A stretch of DNA of 64,000 nucleotides from Snodgrassella alvi (GTDB taxonomy: Bacteria; Pseudomonadota; Gammaproteobacteria; Burkholderiales; Neisseriaceae), in assembly GCF_002777745.1 (NCBI RefSeq), contig NZ_MEIO01000001.1:30593-94592 (forward strand). The letters run 5' to 3'. Under the pieces are notes generated by a model. It did not search any database. It was not told where the DNA came from and worked only from the letters and a program-made list of their open reading frames with translations. Shown here one piece after another: positions 57,823-64,000 of this stretch. The stretch's first letter is position 1. Every line of letters starts with the position of its first letter. Position numbers and translations under genes: made by a program.

Positions 57823-58014
57823 ATGTCTGTATCAGTCCAATTACCAACTGCTGTGAATTGACCACAACCTTATAATCAGATTGCACGCCAGTTAAATGCT
57901 GGCGAATCAGATGGTACTACCATAGACGAAATCCGCTAACTGCGCACTATTATCGACAAACATACAGACGTAGTACAGGAAATAATGCTGGCCAGTAACA
58001 TGAGGTATGAATGA
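57823..58014 (+). pseudogene. Remnant of a plasmid mobilisation protein (MobC-like)
   Basis: In one frame: SVQLPTAVN-stop-PQPYNQIARQLNAGESDG, TTIDEIR-stop-LRTIIDKHTDVVQEIML. NQIARQLNA followed by an inhibitor-like C-terminal helix is the typical end of MobC relaxosome proteins. There are two in-frame stops, and the N-terminal DNA-binding part is not recognisable. It ends with ATGA overlapping the start of the relaxase remnant. Confidence 0.6.
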
Positions 58015-59031
58015 ACAAGTCAGTAGATGATTGGCTGTTAGGTCATAAAACACGAGCCGTCAGAACACAAGATTCTGGCGGTTTTTTTGTTTGGCCGCAA
58101 GAAATCCCCACCACCACTTAAACCAGGCTACGGTTTGACCAATTTACGCGCAGCTGCGCTGAAACAGCCTGAAGTGATGGTAAAGATAACACGACGCAAA
58201 AGTAATATCAGTAACGACCTGAAAGACATACGCAATCATCTTAATTAAATCAGCCGTAACGGTGAGGTTGAGGTTGGAAATCAGGACAGCGAAAAGCTTA
58301 ATGGCAAAAAAGCACTGCGCAACCAAACAAAAGACTGCCAAAAACTTGGTATACCAGAAAATGGGAAACGCCGCGAAGCACTTAATATTGTGCTTTCAAT
58401 GCACGCAAGAACGCCGCCACAAGCTGTAAAGGATGCAGCAAGGTAATTTTGCCGCTGAACAATTTCAAGGCCACCAGTACGCATTTACAGTGCATACAGT
58501 GATGAACCGGCTCACCCACATGTACACCTGAGTGTGCTGATGCATGATGAGTTTGGCCAAAGGCTTAATCCCCGTAAAAATGATCTGTTCGAATGGCGGC
58601 TACGATTTGCTGAAAAGATGCGCGAACAAAGCGTGCCTTGCGCAGCCACACGAAGACAGCATCGCGGTGTAACCAGAAAAGGAGAAAATTTTGTACTACA
58701 TTCCATGCGAAAACGTGGTTATGCAGGCAATGTTCACAAAGAACAGGCTAAAGCATTAATTGAAGCTATTAAAACCGGTAACAGACCGGCACATATCTTC
58801 CTGAAAGAAGCAGTTGCAACACGTTCGGAAATCATCAGCGAATATGCCAAGATAGTCAGAGAACTATACAAAAGCGGACACAAAACCGAAGCCAGACTGC
58901 TAAGTAAATTTGCTAAAGAAGTAAACGAGACCGGTTTTACTACTCAGGCTCAGGAAAGATATGATAAAACTGTCAGTAATTTAAATCATACCCTTTCAAA
59001 TAATATTGGACGTGATGGCATTGAACGGTAA
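58011..59031 (+). pseudogene. Remnant of a MobA/TraI-type relaxase
   Basis: Reconstructed from three frames: MNKSVDDWLLGHKTRAVR, then KQPEVMVKITRRKSNISND, NGEVEVGNQD, KRREALNIVLSM, GHQYAFTVHT and HPHVHLSVLMHDEFGQRLNP, up to the stop at 59029-59031. HPHVH is part of the histidine triad of the nicking domain. Lesions: an extra T in the T7 run at 58082-58088, TAA at 58246-58248, TAA/frameshift at 58444, and a shift near 58497. The last 165 codons are still open. The segment is the trace of an integrated mobilisable plasmid and appears higher in GC than its surroundings. Confidence 0.8.
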
Positions 59032-59050
59032 TCCGGTTATTTCAGGATAT

Positions 59051-59482
59051 TTATCTATTCAAGTCTGTGTCATAGAAATGATGTAAGAATTTTTTCAGTT
59101 TTGGTTCGGCAAGGAAATTCCAGTTTTTTATTTCACATTCCCAGAGAGTCAGAACATGCCATCCGTGACTTCGGAGAATATTCAGATTTTTTTCATCACG
59201 TCTGATATTAAGTTCAAATTTAGCCGACCAGAAATCCGGATTCGTTTTAGGTGTAGAAGAATATTTGCAGCCATGGCGGTGCCAGAAACAACCATGTACA
59301 AAGATCAGAATTTTTCTGGATCTGAAGACAATATCAGGTTTGCCTGGCAGGTCAGATGCATGCAGCCGGTATCTGTAGCCGTTTTTCCACAGCCATTTAC
59401 GTACCTGGATTTCCGGTTTAGTATTCTTGCCTTTAATTCTTGACATATTAAAGGATCGTTGTTCAGGGGAGTGAACATCCAT
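59051..59482 (-). CDS. vsr: Very short patch repair endonuclease
   Basis: 143 aa, repairs T:G mismatches left by deamination of 5-methylcytosine, within the sequence the partner methylase modifies. Landmarks: RSFNMSRIKGKNTKPE, catalytic D50 in LPGKPDIVF, and zinc/active-site residues in FVHGCFWHRHGC (63-72). Last gene of the restriction-methylase-vsr operon, 13 bp after the methylase stop. Confidence 0.93.
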   Translation of the reverse strand: MDVHSPEQRSFNMSRIKGKNTKPEIQVRKWLWKNGYRYRLHASDLPGKPDIVFRSRKILIFVHGCFWHRHGCKYSSTPKTNPDFWSAKFELNIRRDEKNLNILRSHGWHVLTLWECEIKNWNFLAEPKLKKFLHHFYDTDLNR

Positions 59483-59495
59483 AGCCTAAGGAACT

Positions 59496-60413
59496 TTATT
59501 TCATTACAGAAAGCATTTTTTCAGCAATAGCCATTATAACAGGTACGCAAACACTATTTCCAAACTGCTTATAAGCCTGAACATCAGATACCGGAATTTT
59601 AAAACTGTCAGGAAAACCTTGCAATCTGGCAGCTTCTCTTGGTGTCAGTTTTCTGGGATTACGACCGGTCTGTTCAATCAGAATTTCACTTCCGTCTTTA
59701 TAATATCTGGCGGAAATAGTATTGGTATATTCTGAGTTACAGTTTACTAAACCATAACCAAATCCTTTACCGTTAATCCGGTTTTCTGCTTTCCGTCGTT
59801 GATGACCAGCCCACAATTTATCGGAAATAGTGTATTTCTGATCAACATCAGACTCTAAAATATCTCCCACTCTTGTAGGCAAATTTAATGGTTCCGGAAA
59901 GACAAAATTGACAGAATGATCCAGAAAACCAACAATATATATTCTTTCTCTGTTTTGCGGAATACCAAAATCTTTCGCTTTTAAAACGTCATAGAAAACG
60001 TTGTAACCGGCATCTTGCAGATGCCTTAAAATAATTTTTAAAGTATTACCTTTATTATGCCCTTTTAATTGCTTTACATTTTCCAGCAGAAAAGCTTTGG
60101 GCTGTTTTTTTAATAAAATCCGTTCAATATCAAAAAACAGAGTTCCTCTGGTATCTGAAAATCCTTTTTTTAAACCTGCCTGTGAAAATGGCTGACAAGG
60201 AAATCCGGCTAACAAAATATCATGATCAGGCACATTTTCTTCCTGTATCGAAGTGATATCTCCTGCAATATTTTCACTACTGTAATTTTCAATGTATGTT
60301 TTTATTGCGTATTTGTCGATCTCTGAAGTAAATACACATTCAATATCTTTAGCAACCAGCTCGAAGCCTAAGCGTATACCACCGATGCCTGCAAATAAGT
60401 CTATAATTCTCAT
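59496..60413 (-). CDS. DNA (cytosine-5) methyltransferase
   Basis: 305 aa, the modification half of the type II system. Motif I LFAGIGGIRLGFE, motif IV GFPCQPFSQAG with catalytic C73, motif VI LLENVKQL (E111), motif VIII QNRERIYIVGF, and the C-terminal QFGNSVCVPV. Recognition sequence not deducible by eye. Its start overlaps the restriction gene stop by 4 bp. Confidence 0.94.
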   Translation of the reverse strand: MRIIDLFAGIGGIRLGFELVAKDIECVFTSEIDKYAIKTYIENYSSENIAGDITSIQEENVPDHDILLAGFPCQPFSQAGLKKGFSDTRGTLFFDIERILLKKQPKAFLLENVKQLKGHNKGNTLKIILRHLQDAGYNVFYDVLKAKDFGIPQNRERIYIVGFLDHSVNFVFPEPLNLPTRVGDILESDVDQKYTISDKLWAGHQRRKAENRINGKGFGYGLVNCNSEYTNTISARYYKDGSEILIEQTGRNPRKLTPREAARLQGFPDSFKIPVSDVQAYKQFGNSVCVPVIMAIAEKMLSVMK

Positions 60414-61318
60414 AAAATTAAATTATGATGTTCCCAATAATTTAACACATCCGGAATCGAATTACTAAAATAGCATTCAAAATCAATAACATTGTGGCAA
60501 GTTGATAATTTCTTCGAACGTTTGACTGAATCAAGTACAACTAAAACAATATTATGTTCCCTCATTTGTGCTATCTTTTTATCAGAAATATCATTATCTA
60601 CTGTTAACAAATAAATATTTGGTAAAGAAGACCTTTGAATTTCTTCGACAACTTCTTGCCATCGCTCTCTCAAAGTCGTTTTCATTGAACCGACAATAGT
60701 CCGAATTCGTAGTTTACTAAACGCGTCGGTATTTGGAATAATCGAATCAACAACTTTACCTAAGCCAAGTTTAGAAAAAGATTTTTTTCCGATGCTGGCT
60801 TGTGATTCAAACGTAAACCCGAAATAATCATATAATGAATATACGATTTGTTCAAATTCCTTTCCTGCTCTGGATCTTCTTGATTGCGTATTACTTAAAC
60901 ATAATTGATAAATATAAGGGCTGATATAACCCGAATAAACACCGAAATATTGATTTAATTCTTTATAGAACTCAGCTTCTGAGATATTCGATAATGCATA
61001 CAGTTTGTTACTGATGCATGTCAGCAGCTCTTTAGGCCCATCAAAAATATTTGCTATTTCTTTTAATATCACGCCATTAAAATTACTTTCCTGCTCTAAA
61101 AAATAATCATAAGAAAATTTTCTCCATTGAACTATAGCCTCAGAAATTTTTCCATTATTCAATAAACCATCTATTAAATCCTGATTAATTTTCTTTACTT
61201 CTTTTATCGTAGTTTCAGCTGAAGGTATTCTAATTTTTCTTTCTTTTTGAATTATAGAAGAAAATTGTTTGTTCTCATGCTCGGAAAGTTGGATTAAAGG
61301 CTTAAAACGACTTATCAT
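60410..61318 (-). CDS. Type II restriction endonuclease (EcoRII-C-like)
   Basis: 302 aa. The C-terminal half (about 145-300) has the pattern SRRSRAGKEFEQIVYSLYDY, VVDSIIPNTD (D191) and TIVGSMKTTLRERWQEVVEE (K213), the arrangement of PD-(D/E)xK enzymes in the EcoRII C-terminal group. The N-terminal half is not recognised. Identity also rests on context: it is first of a three-gene operon with a C5-methyltransferase and Vsr. The target site is unknown. It is AT-rich like its neighbours. Confidence 0.8.
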   Translation of the reverse strand: MISRFKPLIQLSEHENKQFSSIIQKERKIRIPSAETTIKEVKKINQDLIDGLLNNGKISEAIVQWRKFSYDYFLEQESNFNGVILKEIANIFDGPKELLTCISNKLYALSNISEAEFYKELNQYFGVYSGYISPYIYQLCLSNTQSRRSRAGKEFEQIVYSLYDYFGFTFESQASIGKKSFSKLGLGKVVDSIIPNTDAFSKLRIRTIVGSMKTTLRERWQEVVEEIQRSSLPNIYLLTVDNDISDKKIAQMREHNIVLVVLDSVKRSKKLSTCHNVIDFECYFSNSIPDVLNYWEHHNLIL

Positions 61319-61460
61319 TATCCGTCTCTGAATATATTAATTAAAAATGTTAAATTTTAGCATATGATCAGCAAATATAAACTCCTTTTGTAACTATCCT
61401 CTTAAATAGCACAGCATAAAAGTAGAAAATTCTCTTTGTTAACCCACAGAGGATTTAATC

Positions 61461-61718
61461 ATGAAAAAAATGACTGAATATCAGATCGTAGCTATTTTAA
61501 AAGAAGCTGAAGCCGGTATCTCCGTCAAAGAACTTTGCCGTAAATATGGTATGGGGAATTCAACTTTCTATAAATGGCGTGATAAATATGGTGTCATTTA
61601 AGTTTCAGATATTAAACGATTAAAGCAACTGGAAGCTGAAAATAGTAAGCTTAAGCAGATGTTTGCTGAGCTGAGTTTAAAATCTCAGTTTCAGGAGAAA
61701 ATAATAAAAAAGCTATAG
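61461..61718 (+). pseudogene. IS3-family orfA with a premature stop
   Basis: The frame reads MKKMTEYQIVAILKEAEA, ISVKELCRKYGMGNSTFYK, then TAA at 61599-61601 (codon 47) and continues VSDIKRLKQLEAENSKLKQM to the proper stop at 61718. The helix-turn-helix and the leucine-zipper part are both recognisable, so only one nonsense change separates it from a full orfA. Confidence 0.85.
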
Positions 61719-62473
61719 TGCCAACTCAAGCACGTAAAGCTTGGGCTGTGCAACTGCAAGAAAATCATTGTTACCGGATGATTCGGTGATTATGTCAGTG
61801 CTAAGTGCTATCACGGATAGGCATTTACACTGGGGCTTTCCTAAGTGTTTTAACCGCATTAGAAAGCTCGGCTATAACTGGAATCACAAATGTGTTTATC
61901 GAATATACTGCCAGTTAAAGCTTAATCTCAGGGTAACGCGTAAACAACACGTATTCCTCCGCGAAGCCTAGAAAAACTATCAGTACCGAATAAGCTAGGT
62001 AAATGCTGATCAATAAATTTTATGAGTAACAGCAGTCGCAATCAACGCAGGTTTAGAACTTTCAATGTCATCGATGATTTTAATCATGAGGTGTTAGACA
62101 TTGATATTGCGGTCAGTTTGCCGGCTGGTAGGATTGTTATCTGGATAAACTGGCCGGATATCATGGCTATCCACTCAAAATACGAGTAGATAACGAACCG
62201 GAATTTACCGGAAAAACATTCATTGACTGGGCAAAGTCACATGGTATAACTATAGATTATATTTAACCAGATAGTCCATATCAAAACCGATATATTGAAC
62301 AACTTAATCGCACCTATCGCACTGAAGTGCTAGATTTATATCTATTTAATAATCAGGAACAGGCAAGAAAGGTAACCGAAGAATGGCTAACCATTTATAA
62401 CACAGAAAGACCTCATGAAGCATTAAATAATATGACACCGAGTGAGTATAAAATCCTAAAACAAGCAGCGTAA
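61719..62473 (+). pseudogene. IS3-family orfB (transposase) remnant
   Basis: Split among frames: 61741-61971 reads SVLSAITDRHLHWGF and FNRIRKLGYNWNHKCVYRIY; the last segment reads EEWLTIYNTERPHEALNNMT with stop at 62473. This is the IS3 rve-type integrase with several frameshifts and stops in between. The pattern fits the IS51/IS407 groups. Confidence 0.8.
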
Positions 62474-62526
62474 TTTTCTACCTGAATCTTGTACTAACTT
62501 TGGGGTATTTACAACTGTATTTTCAA

Positions 62527-62619
62527 AAAGAAATGAGAGACCGGCAATCTTTAGAAATGGTACAAAAGTATGCACATTTGGCTCCAGAACATTTGGTCAA
62601 AAATGCAATGATGCAATAA
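62527..62619 (+). pseudogene. 3' fragment of a phage-type tyrosine integrase
   Basis: The frame KEMRDRQSLEMVQKYAHLAP to NAMMQ-stop matches the very end of tyrosine recombinases, with the nucleophile Tyr in QKYAHL. The rest of the gene is missing: the IS3 relic lies against its 5' side. Such genes normally end next to the attachment site, and a tRNA fragment follows 117 bp later. Confidence 0.75.
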
Positions 62620-62735
62620 AGATTGACAATACTATGACAATTACTTGTCACAATTCTGTCACAGTAAACAAACCAGAGGAGGAAGTTGTTACAATAGATA
62701 TAATGCGTAAAATGTTGAAAGCAATGGAAGATAAA

Positions 62736-62786
62736 TGGTGGGTCGTCAGGGGATCGAACCCTGGACAAATGGATTAAGAGTCCGCC
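62736..62786 (-). other. tRNA-Lys 3' fragment, probable attachment site
   Basis: The minus strand reads GGACTCTTAATCC (anticodon loop with CTT), then the T-arm GGTTCGATCCCC and the end GACGACCCACCA, exactly the 3' half of a tRNA-Lys. No 5' half (D-arm, left acceptor strand) follows. Tyrosine integrases often recombine in tRNA 3' ends and leave such fragments. It stands between an integrase end on the left and phage lysis genes on the right, so I read it as an att core. Confidence 0.7.
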
Positions 62787-63132
62787 AAGAATTATCACAA
62801 GTTATTGTTTTTAAACAAATGAACCGCCTGCAAACCTTGGTTTATTTGGCTTGTTTTAATGTGGTTTTGTCTTAAATTTGGCAAAAACTATCGGCATTAT
62901 TTTTTGATTTCTACAACTCAACCGTAGTTTTTTCAGGAAAACGGCGTTGACTATTGTTAAGCTGTAGTTATCGTTTATAGGCTTATCATTTTATTTATGA
63001 TTGAACTGAGTTGTTTCGATCTCCGTAACAACTCAGTTCATATTCCTTTCACGTAAGTCCAAAAATTGGCGCACGCAAATACATTTCAACCGTGGTGATT
63101 TCCCCCACAACTGAATAAGCTAGATTGTAATG
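62787..63132. other. Gene-free prophage end with a 14-bp inverted repeat
   Basis: No gene supported. At 63002-63015 and 63027-63040 a perfect 14-bp inverted repeat (TGAACTGAGTTGTT and its complement) surrounds an 11-base loop. It lies past the Rz1-like gene, may end the lysis transcript, and lacks a T-tract. Confidence 0.6.
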
Positions 63133-63393
63133 TTAGTGAATAGCTTTTACCAGCGCACTATGCCGCCTTGCACAGTCGTTATACTTCCCTACTACCCCAA
63201 CTGCCCACGGCAGAATATCTGCGCCTGTAGCGCCGTTTAACGGGCTTAATGCAGGGCATGGCTCTGTAAGGTTGGCTGGAATGCTAGCGACTGCTGATGG
63301 CTTCGTTGATGATGCGCACCCCTGAAGCGTCCAGACACACGTTAGTATAAACAGGAACTTTAACAATCTTTGTAACTTGTGCTTGTCGTTCAT
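63133..63393 (-). CDS. Rz1-like outer-membrane spanin lipoprotein
   Basis: 86 aa with a lipoprotein signal: TLQGCASS, Cys at residue 26, then a proline-containing mature part. It is encoded in another frame and overlaps the Rz-like gene by 110 bp, the nested Rz/Rz1 arrangement of many phages. It would join the inner-membrane spanin to fuse the two membranes in the last lysis step. C-terminal residues KYNDCARRHSALVKAI are typical of Rz1-type proteins of this layout. Confidence 0.7.
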   Translation of the reverse strand: MNDKHKLQRLLKFLFILTCVWTLQGCASSTKPSAVASIPANLTEPCPALSPLNGATGADILPWAVGVVGKYNDCARRHSALVKAIH

Positions 63394-63619
63394 CTTGCTT
63401 TACCTCATTTTCTGCTTTCTGTTTCTCATAGTCTTGGCTGGCTTTATTGATAGCCGCCTGCTGCTTGGCTAAAGCCTCTTGATACTGCCGTTGGACTTCT
63501 TCCGTGCCCTTGCTATAACCTTTCTGGTACTGCTTGCTGCCATAGCTAAGTACAGCAAATAGCACCATCAAGGCAAGCAAAGCCCAAGCGCCTAAGGCTA
63601 GATAATTGATGTTTTTCAT
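63284..63619 (-). CDS. Rz-like inner-membrane spanin
   Basis: 111 aa. N-terminal signal anchor (LALGAWALLALMVLFAVLSY, about 6-25) followed by a charged alpha-helical coiled coil (EEVQRQYQEALAKQQAAINK). This is the i-spanin architecture. The Rz1-like gene starts inside its 3' part. It starts 2 bp after the endolysin stop. Confidence 0.75.
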   Translation of the reverse strand: MKNINYLALGAWALLALMVLFAVLSYGSKQYQKGYSKGTEEVQRQYQEALAKQQAAINKASQDYEKQKAENEVKQDERQAQVTKIVKVPVYTNVCLDASGVRIINEAISSR

Positions 63620-63621
63620 GG

Positions 63622-64000
63622 CTACACCTCAAAATGCGGGTAATCTTTAGTCTTTACCCAATCTCCACCCCAGTTTATTTTTACACCAAGCTCATTGGCA
63701 GCATGTTTCATAGCCTCGGCAATTACTCGGAATTTCTTTAAATCATTCCAATCTACCGGATACGGCACTAAATCTATGGCTTTGCCTGTGGTGTGTTTGC
63801 TGGCGAATGGGTTATTTAGCCATGTAACTTTGCTTAAACTTGGCTGGGCGTATTTAGCCGGCACCCCCTTTATAGAACATTGTTGCGCTGTTCGTCCCTT
63901 GCCATAATTAATGCAGCACTGCTCACGGCTGCGCAAGCCCTCAGTTACCATAAAATCCTGCTTAGTAATTTCAATGGCTCGCTTAACCACCTTTACAAGA
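63622..64000 (-). CDS. Phage endolysin, M15 peptidase (partial, 5' end outside)
   Basis: The visible 126 codons run off the right edge; the frame continues upstream of the GTG at 63990 (LVKVVKRAIEI), so the start lies outside. Zinc ligands of the VanY/L-alanyl-D-glutamate peptidase fold are visible: SKHTTGKAIDL (His and Asp) and the final YPHFEV (His). It cuts stem peptides of peptidoglycan during lysis. First of the endolysin-Rz-Rz1 cassette. Confidence 0.88.
   Translation of the reverse strand, partial: LVKVVKRAIEITKQDFMVTEGLRSREQCCINYGKGRTAQQCSIKGVPAKYAQPSLSKVTWLNNPFASKHTTGKAIDLVPYPVDWNDLKKFRVIAEAMKHAANELGVKINWGGDWVKTKDYPHFEV

Larger units (their letters stand above)
61415..62490 (+). mobile_element. 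Decayed IS3-family insertion sequence
   Basis: Contains remnants of orfA (61461-61718) and orfB up to 62473. Ends carry a short inverted repeat GTAGAAAATT (61422-61431 and its complement at 62472-62481), consistent with IS3-type tips but not fully delimited. The element is multiply broken and cannot be active by itself. It abuts the 3' part of an integrase gene on its right side. Confidence 0.75.

Noticed and set aside
62736..62786. Complete tRNA gene
   Set aside because: Only the 3' half (anticodon arm, T-arm, acceptor 3' strand, CCA) is present; no D-arm or 5' acceptor strand follows.
1..64000. Neisseria-type DNA uptake sequences
   Set aside because: By eye no 10-12-mer is clearly over-represented in terminators or genes; a k-mer count of the whole genome would settle this.
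1..64000. CRISPR arrays
   Set aside because: No regularly spaced direct repeats were seen.

Overview
The window looks like chromosome of an AT-rich member of the Neisseriaceae, most likely Snodgrassella (the bee-gut symbiont) or a close relative. This rests on recognition, not a search. The clues are dnaB followed directly by a pilH-I-J-K-type minor pilin operon (the Neisseria arrangement), divergent ppsR/ppsA, many Neisseria-like housekeeping proteins, low GC, and orphan type VI secretion (T6SS) effector/immunity genes.

Left part (1-11 kb): a LysM transglycosylase, a methyltransferase, a three-gene gamma-glutamyl-polyamine catabolic operon (puuD-puuA-aminotransferase), and divergent ppsR/ppsA. 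Accessory patch 1 (11-16.4 kb): a 377-aa protein of unknown function and a Proteus-type lipase begin with the same N-terminal leader and share about 0.9 kb of related non-coding upstream DNA. A broken phage tail-fibre-assembly gene lies between them. This patch is the least explained part of the window.

Core region (16.4-54.8 kb): gpmI-envC-ctpA, algH-ruvX, argB, tRNA-Asn, fkpA-like, rho, lpxH, yajC-secD-secF, radC, putP, radA, a FAH-family gene, then a four-gene ArnT/GT2/GtrA/YdjC operon that resembles the hexosamine lipid A modification systems of Bordetella (lgm) and Francisella (flm/naxD). metN-metI and metQ, sodB, dnaB plus five prepilin genes, rpe and polA follow.

Accessory patch 2 (55-64 kb): a decayed T6SS amidase gene (tae4) followed by one intact and one frameshifted Tai4 immunity gene; ppa; a decayed plasmid mobilisation region (mobC-mobA); an intact type II restriction / C5-methyltransferase / Vsr operon; a decayed IS3-family element lying against the 3' end of an integrase gene; a 51-bp 3' fragment of a tRNA-Lys gene that looks like an attachment site; and the lysis genes (Rz1, Rz, endolysin) of a prophage that continues past the right edge.

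No CRISPR array, rRNA or recognisable riboswitch was seen.
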